From Allodiplogaster sudhausi (Eukaryota; Nematoda; Chromadorea; Rhabditida; Diplogasteridae), in contig CALZFC010000016.1 of assembly GCA_945643635.1 (NCBI GenBank), positions 2,897,501-2,961,500 on the forward strand: a stretch of 64,000 nucleotides of DNA, in the 5' to 3' direction. Each line of letters opens with the position of its first letter. Positions within the stretch are counted from its first letter, which is position 1. Shown here piece after piece: positions 12,014-24,159 of this stretch. The notes beneath the pieces were generated by a model. The model saw only the letters and a program-made list of their open reading frames with translations. It was not told the origin of the DNA and ran no database searches. The position numbers and the translations under genes are program-made.

Positions 12014-15000
12014 TTCAGTCGACCACCCCTCTTCCGCTCATCCCCACTCCTCTCCGTCTCCACTTCCTTCCTCTCCTCTCGCTCATCCTCCGCTCTCTCA
12101 TCATGGCCTCCACAGTGATGCTTGTCTTCGTGCTGCTCGCCTACCACGTCGCAGATGCCAAGGTTACATTTTTTTCAATTAAAAATCATTATTTTTATTC
12201 TTTTGTTAGATATTTCTGCAACAGAACTGTGCATTAATTGCATGACATCGCTATTTTTATCAATGAAGATATGGCCATACTACTAGATATGTTACCGAAA
12301 AAAATCACTTCGAATGGAAAAAATTATCCGCAGATTTTATTCCTTCCAAGACCTAAAATCTTTTAAACGTATGTGAATAAATTGTTAACAATTTAATATG
12401 CAGTGCTTCTTGCATGTATATACATATGTACATATATATATATATAAATATACATATAATGGAAGAAAATTGTAGAATTGAGCTATAAAAGTAGTGATTG
12501 TGAAAGAAGAGATAATGGTGCATGAGATAAACATTCAAGCCAAATTAACATTAGTGCATGTGGTTTTGATACGCGCTGAATGTTGATTAGGATATTAAGT
12601 TTTACTGAAATGTTGGTTGTTGCGTAGGAGTTGCTCTGAATTAATTGCGTATCATACCATGGCTGCATAAAATGGTGCTACAAAATCGCTGAACAAAAAA
12701 GTCCGCGGATTTGTATTCCTTTCTCTTTGTATCCTTACTGCATATTTGTCATATGATTTAATTTTATGAAGATACAAATAAAGAAATACATAATAAATAC
12801 CTAGATTGGAAGATTAATGTAGCTGCCATATGCAGGTGTACCTGATCGAGACGGGAGCTGACAGCTGGAGAGTCGGCATCACGACTGCACGCTTAGCAGC
12901 AGTCGCTGCTGAGCTCGCTCTCTGCGCCGTCTGTCCAATCCCTGGTATTTCCCTCCCCTATCTCTTTTCTCTCTTTCCCTCTCTCTCTCTCTCTCTGTTC
13001 TCTCTGCTGTATCTCTCTTACTCTCCCTAATCTCTCCTTGTCTGTCTCTATTGTTCTCTCTGTGTTCTCCCTCTTTTTCTCTCTCTCAAGCTCTCTCTCT
13101 CTCTATCCTCTCTCTACTTTCAGACACCGGGACGGTTACTTTTCCACTGCTGGGACAATCGCCACTGTTCACGAAACGAAGGTGCTTGAGGCCTTTTTTT
13201 AAACTAGTTTTGACATAACAATTCAACTAGACAATTTGGATAAGGTAGCTTTTTAAGATATGAGATGCCCGTGAACGTGCTGCTGAGCTTTCCAATGTTC
13301 GGCAGAATGTACTTGCTCGCGCGCTACATTGTCATGCACTCGTCACAGTACCAAGTCAGAACGCTTTTGAATTCGCGCCGTTTTGTCTGACTCAAAGGAT
13401 TGACAGAGAGAGAGCATGTGATTTAGAGAGACACCATCTTTTCTAGATCAAATCTAAAATACCTTTTAAATGTAATTTTAGGATTGCGCCACTCGCACCA
13501 TCGCATCGCTCAATCACATTGCTGTCGACTTTCGTTTTGTCGTCAAGGTTTAGTGTCTCTTTTCTTCGATGTATTATTTAATCTTTTTAAATTGCATTAT
13601 TTTTAAATTCTTATTGAACATTTTACGAATAAACAAGAATATTGATGTTTACTTTGAATACAATTAAAATACAAATTCAGAGTGCGCTTTACGAGCGACC
13701 GCTCACGGTGCTCTCGACGACGACTGCCATCTTCTGGCTCGTCATGGCGTGGATGATCACGCAGTGCGAGAGGTGCTTGACATTCTACTTTATCACTTTA
13801 GCACTTAAAGTAATTCCAAATTTTATTCCACACAGAAAAGGAAGTTACGCGGCGCGTTACTTCCACTTTACTCTTACACTTTGCTCATTTTTAGTTTACA
13901 AACTAGGTACAATTTTTTTCCTAAATCATTTTAAGGGCTGTGCTATGTTAATTCTCTACTCAGCGAAACCACCGGTTCTCTAACACCAAATGATCTCATT
14001 GTATATCATAGTGATTTACTAAATATGAATAAATATAAATAAAATAATTAAGCGTAAAATGGTTTCAAAAAGTCAATGAATAAAACAGATAGATAAATAG
14101 ATAAAGCATGACGATGTCAGGTATGCATTCGACTCGATCCCCGGCTATCAGCACTATCTCGACTTTGTCTGGTTCGTCATCATTGTCAGTGAAGTCATAT
14201 CTTTTATTCAATTAGGAAAAAATCTTTTCTAATATAAATAAAAATTAAATTAAATTAATTAACTAAACGACACTCTTCAGACGTTTTTCTCGATCGGCTA
14301 CGGTGACGTGCAAGTGCATTCGATATGTGGACGAGCAATCGCACTCTTTACTGCAGTTCTGGTGCGCGCTTTTTCTTGTTTTCCTCCGTCTGTCGTGTAT
14401 GGCATTGCCTGTTTACACCGTGTCCATTTCCACGATCTGGACTGTAGCCAACACGCAGAGACGGAATATGCTCATGCGATAACTATCTGATTGAGCGGCC
14501 TTCCTGGAGCCGTTTACCGTAACCCAAAAGCCGATTCCTGATCTCTCAGGGAACGCTCTTCGCGTCGATCCTCATAGCACTGGTCGCCCGACGCATGACT
14601 CTGACGTCGAGTGAGAAACGTGTGAATCATCTCATCGCCGAAAGCCAACTCACCATCTCGTACGGCTGACTGTTCTGAAAGCTTTTGAAAAAAAAATCTA
14701 TATAGCCTTTTTCAGAAAAGACTTAACTTGTAATTTTGAAGAAAAATCACGATATTGAGCGTAAAAATAGTAGATACCGTAACCATACCGTCCCTGATTC
14801 AGGCACAAGAACGCGGCGGCGCGCGTTTTGCAGTTCACATGGCGAGCCGTCTTACGGCGCCGAGAGGCAGAAGCCGTGACGTCATCCAGTGGTATACATT
14901 TTTATTAATGTCACAAAAGAACAAATGAAGAACCTGACAGAGTTATCTGAAGGACCTCACAGACTTTTGCACAATTTGACTGATTGAGAACCACCGTTCA

Positions 15001-15227
15001 TTGTCAATGAAGAATATTGTTGGAAAGCAGGCTTGAATAAGCCATGTATTTATTCAAAACGATCGCTTGCCTTTCACTTCGCCCCTGCGTCCCTCTCGCT
15101 CTCCCTCTCTTTCTCTCTATCTGTCACCTTTCTATCTCCCTCTCTCTCCCACTCTCGTTTTCTCTCTCTCTTTCCCGCCCGCGTCTCTCTCTCAGCTTTG
15201 TCTCTTCCTCTCCCCCCTCTCCTCTCT

Positions 15228-15259
<32 letters not shown>

Positions 15260-15980
15260 ATCTTTCTAGTCCTCCTTCTCTCTCTCTCTCATCTTGCTCT
15301 CTAGTAATCGCGCCCGACCCAGCCTCCTCTTCCTGTGCGGATGCAACTCGCTCTCCTTCCTTTCGCCTTCGTCTCGCGCAACGTCGACTCCTCACTGCCA
15401 TTCTTACGTTAGTGAATCCCAGAAATATACAATAGGAATAATAACATTATTATTAATAATTATTATTATTATGAATAATAATAATGCTAATAACAATAAT
15501 AATAATATTAATAATAATTATAATAAAAAAATTAATTTAGGAAGATAAAAGTGTCCAAATAAGTAATAACTAAATAAATAGTCATAATATATAAATAAAG
15601 ATTCCGCCGCTCCCGTTGGCGTCTCCGAATGCAGCTGGAGGACGAGGACGACTTCTTCACCGCGCGCAAGGTTCGAATCTGCCTTTCATCACTTTCAAGC
15701 CGGATTTCACTAATTAAAACTTACTAGTACTATGTTTAATTAAGTTTAAAAAAAGCATTTTAGATAGTTCTCTCTCTCTATCTATCTCTTTCTCTCTCCT
15801 CTCTCTCTCTCTTTCTCTCTCCCCTCTCTCTCTCTATCTCTCTCTCTCTCTCTCCATTTCCAGGCCTTTCTCGAGACGGAAGAGCGTCTGTCGCGTGTTC
15901 GCAAGCGGCAAGCGCAGCTGAACTCGCAAATGTCCGTGCTCTACGAGCATGTCCAGACACTCACGAGCATCATACGGTAG
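9632..15980 (+). CDS. SK-type small-conductance calcium-activated potassium channel
   Basis: The protein would form a tetrameric plasma-membrane K+ channel opened by calmodulin-bound Ca2+. Seventeen exons join in phase to 548 aa: 9632-9704, 9865-9924, 10910-11097, 11420-11545, 12019-12162, 12836-12944, 13124-13181, 13258-13354, 13482-13547, 13681-13772, 14121-14184, 14281-14361, 14550-14659, 14803-14891, 15305-15407, 15601-15670, 15864-15980. S1 lies near residues 108-149 and S2 near 150-197. S3 follows the SK hallmark GADSWR, and S4 contains FPMFGRMYLLARY. S5 (FWLVMAWMITQCER) is followed by the pore with filter SIGYGD (about 363) and S6 ending LVARRMTLTSSEKR. The calmodulin-binding region (KNAAARVLQFTW, RLAQRRLLTAI) and a C-terminal coiled coil follow. 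The N-terminus is glycine-rich. Length is normal for the family (about 480-730). The start and first two exons are the least certain. Donors are mostly not GTRAG. Orthologous to the KCNN/SK family. Confidence 0.9.
11925..12012 (+). repeat. (CT)n microsatellite in an SK channel intron
   Basis: A nearly pure CT tract runs up to the acceptor CTTTCAG before the S2 exon. It may serve as an oversized polypyrimidine tract. Similar tracts precede several other acceptors in the window, for example 13081-13123 and 15780-15863. Confidence 0.85.
12530..12605 (+). repeat. Interspersed repeat fragment, copy 2
   Basis: Related to 7726-7795; lies in the intron between the S2 and S3 exons of the SK channel gene. 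No coding role is seen. Confidence 0.4.
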
Positions 15981-16494
15981 CCGCACTAGAAATGAGAATT
16001 GAAAAAGACAGAAACACCGTAGAAGCAGCACACCAAAATTCTACAGCCCGTTTAAGACAATTGATGACATTGACCGCATACTCAACTATGTCTACTGATC
16101 TCTTTATACACATGCTCTTGACGGGTCGACATTTTAATATCGTGAGCTATCAAAAATGAAATTTTGTTCTACAGATGGATTTGCTTCTCGATTTTTATTT
16201 CCTTTAAGAATACATCTAACAAGATAGTATTTGGAGCAACTATCTAAATCGACAGAGTACAAGAGTAAGATACTCGAATAGACTCCATTTATTTTACTAT
16301 TTATATATGTATTTCGCCAGGTTTTGTGCTAGTTTTCTTACGTCAGGTGTCTGAATTCATCCTTTATAACATCGTTTTGTTTTTTCAGCTTTGTGTTCGT
16401 GTGTTCTAGCTTTTCCTGCCATTTTAAATTGTGAAATTTTTCAATCCCTCTCTTTGTTTCTCTGTTTCGTGCTATCTCTCCCTCTCTCTCTCTG

Positions 16495-16537
<43 letters not shown>

Positions 16538-17270
16538 GTCTCTCATTCTTTCTCTCTGTCTCTCTCTGTCTCTGTCGCTCTCACCCTCTCTGTATATCTA
16601 GCTTATGCGAATCCATGAGAGCATGATTTACGATGTATGACCAACCTTCTGAAATAAACGCTTTCGTCAAATATTACATTCAACTGCTAATTGAAACATG
16701 ACAATCTTCAGTGCTATCGTTTCGTTAATAACATTCTCCAGCACATTCGGGCAGAACGTCCAACCATTTCGTATTCTTTTTGGACCTGCCAGATAATTCA
16801 TACGTATGTACATAGCTGAGCAGTTTTCCTTTATTTTGTGAAAGTGGAGAAGGAAGAAATTGGGAACGCAAGGAACCATAAAAAACACATGAAATGAAAT
16901 CATGTGACCCAAAATGATCTACTTTCTGCAAACATGATTGCGAAATGGCGAAAGACAAAGAAAAATCTCTTAAATTCGTGTACTCGCGCTATTTTGCGAA
17001 ACACAGGACATTAGTCAAGAAAATTCAAATAGATTACTTTTTGACAAGCCAATGGCATCTTTGGAAAAGTAAAAATTGGATGCCAGGCCAAAGAAATATA
17101 AAACTGCACTGTTTTTTTTTATTTCTTGTAATCCAATTCTTCCGCTCACAATATCTTTGTGCTCATATGTACATACGAACGTATTTGTGCAAAATGAATT
17201 AGCTCTGCCGGCCATTTATCAGTCTTCTTTTGTAGTGATGGATGCATGTTAGCCAATCCTCATCCTCATC
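15981..17270. other. Intergenic; no gene seen
   Basis: Separates the 3' end of the SK gene (+) from the 3' end of a minus-strand gene, so the two converge. It holds a CT tract at about 16440-16590 and AT-rich sequence. Frames at 16667-17215 have no supporting splice sites or family signature. Confidence 0.5.
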
Positions 17271-18088
17271 CTATTCCTTCTTCTCTGGCGCCTTCTTCTC
17301 TTCAGTCGAGTTGTCCGTACTGCCCTCTTCGTCCTGGAAATAAAGACAAAATGTTTGAGGGCTTTTATTGGAAAATATTGGATAGAACAGAAAATCCACA
17401 GTTGTAATCAAATTCAAATTCAAATTTCCCGAATAACCGATCGATCAGTCTTTTCGTTGATCTTGCTGCCGGGCAACCTCTCCTTGGCGGTTTCTTCATC
17501 CCGCCCCCTCGCTGCCCTCTTCGTGCTCTCTCGTCCGGTGTCCAGAGTGGCGCGCTCTGACTTGGCTGTCTTCTCCGCCATCCGCTTCAGTTGCCTGGCG
17601 AGGCGGCGGCTGCTCTTGATTTCGGAAGACTTACTCTGAAAATAGAACTCTCTCTGTTTCTCTCTCTCTTTCTCTCTCCCACTCTCTCTCATCTCTCTAT
17701 TTCTCTTTCTCTCTATTTCTATCTCTCTCTCTGTGTTTCTCTTTCTCTCTCTCTCTCTGTCTCTCTCTCATTCACTCTGTCTTTCCCTCTTCCCCCTTCC
17801 TCACCGTCTCAGTGCTCGTTGTCTTGTCTTTCGTGGGCAGTTGAGCCGGCGTATGAAGCGCAGCCGTATCGGATATTTTGTCGTCGCTGCCCATGGTCTA
17901 AATTTACAATTTCTTACTCTCTCTATCTTTCGCTCTCCATCTCTTTCTCTCTATCCTACTCTCTCATTAGTTGTGTCCCTCTTTTATCGCCTTCTCTCTC
18001 AACGTACAACTCTAACGGCGCCATCATCCGACTTGATCATGCTTCGAGGTGTCTCATTGTCAATTGCAGTCTTTTCGCAGTCTTTCAT
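17271..18088 (-). CDS. Small charged protein of unknown function
   Basis: I do not recognise this gene. Four exons join in phase: 18088-18011, 17897-17805, 17635-17438, 17333-17271, giving 143 aa from an ATG at 18088 to TAG. The product is hydrophilic, rich in Lys, Glu, Ser and Thr, with a basic stretch (SSRRLARQLKRMAEK) and an acidic-basic tail ending EEKKAPEKKE. There is no signal peptide or membrane segment in this model. It lies just downstream, on the same strand, of another lysine-rich gene (18181-20294). The two could be one gene, but the upstream exon reaches a stop and offers no donor in the phase that the 18105 acceptor needs. The start may therefore be wrong and upstream exons may be missing. 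Confidence rests on phase closure only. Confidence 0.4.
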
Positions 18089-18180
18089 TCCTTTTTCGTC
18101 GCATTCTGAAAGATTTACAATTTTATTTACACATGAGAATGAGCTCTTTTTAAAAGAGTGTTAACCTCTTCCACGGTCTT

Positions 18181-19870
18181 TCACTTTTCAGTCTTCTTCT
18201 TTTCGCTCTTCTTCACAGACTTGACGTGTTCGGTCTGCAGCAGTTGAACTTCCGCCATCTCCTTCTTCGACTTGTACGAGGACCGCGGGGTTTCTTGCGA
18301 GGGGAGTCCCTGTTCATCGACGAACACATTTATATATGCATGTATATTTTTTTTTATTAACAAAAAATGTTTTCGATTAAAAAAAAAGTTAAATAAAAAA
18401 GGAATCATAAAATTACCAGATCGTAAGCAGCTCTCTTCCTTCCCTTCTTACTCGGCTTCTTCTTCTTCACTTCGACAGGCGGAATTTCTTCTCGGTGGTG
18501 CGACTATAATTATAAAAAACAACTCGCATTTAACCCTGAAATATGATACGAGATTTCTTTTATCTATTAGCAAAGAGAATGAAAAATGTTCTTGTTCAGT
18601 TTTCTCTGCTCAATAGCAACGCCTCGGCGTTGGTGTTTCTTTTGAAGCTACCGCCCAAGGAACTTTGATACAAGGGTTAGGTCATTTTGATATTGAATGC
18701 GATGTTTTTTTCATCTTCTTAACTTATTATCTCGATCAATCTCCCAGGTTGATCATTGATGTCTGATCTATGATCAGTGATCATTGATCTTATTCTCATT
18801 CTCACCGATTCCTCCTTCTGGCTCTCCTTCCGATCCGTCTTCCTGCCGCTCTTACGTTTTTTGTGCGGCTTCTCCTTCGAATGCCTGATTCCTCGTCTCG
18901 GCGGCGGTGAATTGAGAAAGCTTTGCTGAAATGTAGTCGATAAATGTTATTACACATTTAGGTAAGTATTTTTGGCAGCTCATAAAATGTTCAAATAGTC
19001 TTCTTTCAAGAGGAAGAGTATCTAAATATGTAGTTATTTTTGTTGCTAAAATTCCGGTATCGAAATATGCTGATTTTTCGTTCGGGTTACGGTATCCAAG
19101 CATATATTAAGTGCCGACATCAAGGCGCGAATCGGGAATCGTCGGATGCTGGCGACCGTTGCGTGGCCTTCCCGTGTGCCTCTCATCATTTCGCTCCTCG
19201 CTCGCTGAATCCTCTGATGGCTGTCGATGCTTCGAACAGTGCTTGCTTTTCCGATGCTAAAAACATTTTTACCAGCTATTATTTTATATTAAAAACACTC
19301 GCTTTTAGAATTCATTTTTAATAGCTTTTCAGTCGGTCAAAAGTAATTTTAAAATTTAACCACCGAATTAGTGCCCAAGTCATTTAGGACAGGATAAGTG
19401 TTGCAATCTTACCTTCTGCTTATTAGCTTGTGGCACAAAGACCTCGACTCTTATCGACGACTGCAAAGAAGAGTATTTATTTTATTGTTTATATTTCATT
19501 TTTGTTTCCCAAAATTAAAACTAAATTTATTTCATGAAAAGAGATACGAAGCTTCCTATGTGAGAGGGCGTTATTAAGACGGTAATAAAAGCCCTCTTCA
19601 CTTATTATGCACTTGTATAAGATCGCCTATTCAACGACCTAGTAAAATTTAATAATAGGTGCACAATTAGAACAAGTTCGTTCTCAAATAAACATTTTCA
19701 TAAAAGTCATCTGTTTTGATTATAATATTTATTTCAAAATTACAATAAATAAATTATTACGTTTTGCTTAATGGATTGAGAGTGAGAAGATAAAGAGGGA
19801 AGGAGCGAGAGAGAGAGAATGAGAGAGAGCGAGAGAGGGAATGAGAAGTGATGGAGACAGAGAGAGTAAG

Positions 19871-19908
<38 letters not shown>

Positions 19909-20294
19909 AGTCACGCTTCTCTCATCTTTCCGCACTTGAGCATTCGACGAGTGACACTCTTTTGCCTCGCCCTTCTTGCTTCTCTTGAGAGTCCGCTGCG
20001 GCTCGTCGCTCTCCTCCTTGGACTGCTTCGTCTTCATGCAAACTGCCAGCGCCAGCAAATACATGGGAGCGTAGCCTGAAAGTTGGAATTTAACTTTTAA
20101 AATAGAAAAAGGAAATCCAAACAGTACAAAAAAATTAAAGATTTTTTGCTTTTCGTTTGCATCTTTTAATTATTTTTAAATTCTATATATACATATGTAA
20201 AATATAATATATATATATATATAAACATATATATCTTTTTCTTCAAGAAAAAAATGGCGCGAAAGAACGCACAGAGAATGGCAAGAGTCATCAT
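18181..20294 (-). CDS. Lysine-rich protein with N-terminal membrane segment, unknown
   Basis: Not recognised. Seven exons close in phase to 227 aa: 20294-20273, 20075-19936, 19460-19413, 19256-19119, 18925-18806, 18503-18417, 18309-18181. The N-terminus MMTLAILCYAPMYLLALAV is a hydrophobic segment followed directly by MKTKQ, so it could be a signal anchor or a cleaved signal. The rest is strongly charged, with several basic clusters (HKKRKSGRK, KKKKPSKKGRKR) that would serve as nuclear-type or nucleic-acid-binding patches in another context. The first exon is only 22 bp and is chosen because its phase lets the hydrophobic run continue across the junction. The mixture of a membrane segment and a basic tail is unusual, and the first exon could be wrong. 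Confidence 0.5.
19741..19912 (+). repeat. (GA)n tract in an intron of the lysine-rich gene
   Basis: GA repeats with interruptions lie between the exons at 19936-20075 and 19413-19460. On the coding strand the tract is CT. Frames over it are Ser-Leu artefacts. Confidence 0.75.
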
Positions 20295-21267
20295 GACGAA
20301 AGTAGAGAAAGCGACCGAAGGCCGCTAGTGAAGACGAGAGGAATGAGCTTACATTCGTGCTTTCGTCTTTGTCGAGAATGCTTCAGCTGCGCACTTTCAG
20401 TGCAAACGATTCTACGTGATCTTTGAAAACAACAACAATTTACAAATTATTTTTAATGCCCTTCCAGAGCAAATTCTTGTGCGATAATTTTTATCGGTAA
20501 CGCTTTTTATTTTGTTTTCTGCAAATTCAGAATGAAGAGAGCCAGGGTTGGGCATTACCAAGTTGAGCGAACATATCCCCTGGGAAGCAAAGAAAACAAG
20601 AATAGCTCGATGAGATTCTTCGTATAGGAAACATCGGTTTGTCGTGCTTCAGACCTTCACACTTCCTTCTTCTCATCTATTTCATTTCATCCAATGTTCT
20701 GAGCAACGGTTTCATGGTAACTACATACATATATTAACTTTAGGAACAAACGAAGATTATGATAAGAATTCAAAGTCTCCTGATTGTGAAACGAGTGAAA
20801 AGACTTGGTAAAAGGCAGGATACCGATAGAAAGAGCAGCGATAAAGTATTCCGAGATCAGGGAGTCATGCGAAACCAGATGCCAGAAGGAAGAAATGGAC
20901 CAGGAAGGAAGAGGGTCCCGAAATTATCCGCCGAAACTTCTAGCTTTGTAGTCGATCCTTTCTGCGATATAGTATGTAGAACTCCATTGAAATTCGTCAT
21001 GACTTACTCTATATTATCTACAGTATTTGCGAGAAAGATTATCTCCTTTCTCAGTAGAATGAAACGCTCAATTGAATCCTCCCATCTTCCGTCAGCCCCT
21101 CTCCTCCCTTTTCCATACTCTTTCTATTCCACTCCTTCTTCTTCACTTTGTTACAGCTGCAAATCAAGCAATTCATCTCTTCACTCTTCGAGAGCATTCT
21201 TCATCTTCAGGGAACGGTCTCCCAAGACAATCGTGTGCTGTCTCTTTCTCTCTATCACTCTCTATCT

Positions 21268-21299
<32 letters not shown>

Positions 21300-22008
21300 T
21301 GTCCTCCTTGAAATGACTAAATACTGGCCATGGACTCAAGTCCTGGCTCTCCAAGTGGTAGTACTTGACCGAGAGTGATTCACACAGTCAATTGTGCAGT
21401 TGAATGTTCCACTGCCCATATTATCGTCTCCAGAGATGCCTTCGTGTTCTTCTCTTCTTCTCTACATTACTGCTTCAAATACAACATTCGTAGTCTTCGT
21501 CTCCACATTTAACCAGCCTTTCATATCATCACATCTCTCTGAGATCATTCTGGATTTAAAGGAGGACGTCCGCTTAGATTTAACCAATCTTGCCAATATA
21601 GTTCCAAGAATGCTGTTCCTTCTTCTCTTTTATGAAGTGCTGCTTCTACCGTATAGATATATGGCCAATTCATGCATGATCTTGTATCGTTCCTTCTTGT
21701 CTCTCATATCGTACGAGTGGTTAATCGGCCTGTGGTTCTTATGTCACTGATCCGTCCAATGGCAGATGAGAGAGAGGGAGAAAGCCAGAGGGAAGGAGGT
21801 ACATAGAGAGAGAGAAAACAAGGTAGAAGGAAAGAGAGAGATCAATGAATTCTACGCAAATATGCCTTGTTTTCTTTTGTTTTCCTCTTTTCCCCTCCTT
21901 ATATTCTTTTATATTCTTGAGTTCTCTCTCCATCCTCTGTTTCTCGATCTTACTGGTTATCCGGTTGAATCATCGTGCGTTGCAAATGCTGTCTTCGATC
22001 TCCGCTCG

Positions 22009-22052
<44 letters not shown>

Positions 22053-22470
22053 CTGTCTCTCTCTCTCCCTCTGCACCTTTTTTTTATCTAATCCCTCACT
22101 CTCACTCCTTTCCGCACTCTCGCTCTCAAGCCGTGGCCCGAGATCGCATTATTAGCCGTTTTCCTGTTGTCTGCATTGCGTAATCAAGTGTTTCGCTGTT
22201 TCGCTGTTTTCAAGCACTCTTGTGAAGTAGAGGCAGTTCTGGATTTTAGGCAGTAGCAAAGAGAGAGAGAGAGAGATAGAGAGAGCGGGAGAGAGCTAGA
22301 TAGATAGTTATAAAGAGAGGATAAATAAAGAAATTTGGGAGAAAGGGAGGTAGAGAAAGGAAATGGTAGCGAGAGAGGACGAAATGCGGTACGAGAAGAG
22401 CTGTGATCGAAACTAATTGTAAGGCGATTGCAGACACCAACATTTTACAGGCATAGAAAAGCCCATTTAA
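20295..22470. other. Intergenic; no supported gene
   Basis: A 185-codon frame at 20759-21316 and others to 21750 are open. They carry no recognisable domain and their ends lie in CT tracts, so I do not call them. CT tracts lie at about 21240-21300 and 22010-22060, with GA at 22258-22330. The 11-bp motif CTAATTGTAAG occurs at 22413-22423. Confidence 0.5.
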
Positions 22471-23648
22471 GAGAGGATGTCAGTAAGACTCGAGCAGGGC
22501 CCTATTATGACCTGCCCTAGGAATTTTTTTTTCGAATTTCTTAACCAAAATTGAGTATAATATACAACTCGACGTGGTGAACACAATAGGCTGTATTTCA
22601 AAGGTGAAAAAAAATTTTCCGCGCGAGACCCAGTACCGTAATCTTATAAATTCGATTGGTCATAAGTCGCTTCAAACTTATTATTAGACAACCATCGAGC
22701 TATCATTGGATAGCTCATTGAACGGGCTTTAATTTTGATCTTGGAAGATTTTTTCTAAAAATTAACAAGGCCTTATTGAAAAACTGTAGAAAAAAAGGAT
22801 TGGAATATTCTAATTCGAATAACCTAAAATGTGAATTCTTGGGCGAAATGACAGCTGGCACTACTTTTATGATTTATAACAAAGGATCGTATGCATGGAA
22901 TTCGATTGAAAGAGGTTCATCTTGTAGCAAATTTCATCCTCTTTCTTATGATGTATGCTTCGACAGGTGATTATGTTTTTAAAGTAGTTTTTTAAACCTT
23001 CTAATTGTACATAACGAAATTTCCCATATAAATTGAAATGTTTCAATAAAATAATGTATGTAACATTTGAAGATCTCCGTGAGAGCTCTTAGATGATATA
23101 CTTACGATTTTGTAATATTGACATTGAGCGCAGTTATGGATCGAAGAATGCGCTTGCACGGTGTTTCAGTTTACACAGAATCTTGTTCAAGCGCTTAGAA
23201 ACCTAAGTGTGGGACCTTCAATTTTCCTGAAAAAGACATATGTTGTAGCAAAGTTCAAGCACTTTAAGAATATGCTGGAGCGGTTTTGTGGAAATGAACA
23301 CAAAATGCATACTTTGGCCAAAAACCTCCTTCGAAAATGTTTAGGGCCGTGTTTTAGGGCTAAATTCAAATTTTTAGAAAAAAACTTCCAAGATCAAAAT
23401 TAAAGCCCGTTCAATGAGCTATCCAATGATAGCTCGATGGTTGTCTAATAATAAGTTTGAAGCGACTTATTACCAATCGAATTTATAAGATTACGGTACT
23501 GGGTCTCGCGCGGAAAAATTTTTTCACCTTTGAAATACAGCCTATTGTGTTCACCACGTCGAGTTGTATATTATACTCAATTTTGGTTAAGAAATTCGAA
23601 AAAAAATTCCTAGGGCAGGCCTTGATCGAACGATACTGACAGGCTCTC
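22471..23648. mobile_element. Non-coding TTAA-flanked transposon (element 3)
   Basis: A 1,178-bp element lies between TTAA at 22467-22470 and TTAA at 23649-23652. The left end is GAGAGGATGTCAGTA and the right end complements to GAGAGCCTGTCAGTA, matching the termini of element 1. Terminal inverted repeats of about 270-290 bp (22471-22762 and 23370-23648) enclose about 0.6 kb that holds no transposase-like exon. A small frame at 23161-23403 has no recognised motif. It is best read as a MITE-like internal-deletion derivative mobilised in trans by coding relatives such as elements 1 and 2. Confidence 0.88.
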
Positions 23649-23751
23649 TTAATTATAAGTCTCTAATTATTGTTATGCACATTCGAATGGAAGGAGCAAG
23701 ACTCGTTCAAGTGAGCATCAACACTTGGCTGAAGTGTTGTACTTATCAACG

Positions 23752-23820
23752 ATGGCGGAATTATATTTCCGCGATCCTTCTTATTTTTCACCCCGTCCTG
23801 ATCTAGTGGGAGATGGTCAA

Positions 23821-23863
<43 letters not shown>

Positions 23864-24116
23864 TCTCGGTTTCTCTATCTTCTATCTATACTCACTTATC
23901 TAACACTCTGTCTCCTCTCTCCTCTATAAATCTCGTCTTCTCTCTCTCCTCTCTCTCTCATTTTCTCTATCTTGTATCTCTATTCACTTATCTAACACTC
24001 TGTCTCATCACTCCTTTATAAATCTCGTCATCTCTCTCTCTCTCTCCTCTCTAACTCTCATCATCTCTGTCTTCTAACTCACTCTCAAGCTCTCGTCGTA
24101 CTTCTCCTCTCTCCCT

Positions 24117-24159
<43 letters not shown>

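Noticed and set aside
20759..21316. 185-codon plus frame
   Set aside because: Composition changes abruptly into a CT tract, no splice-supported partner exon and no recognised motif; likely chance.
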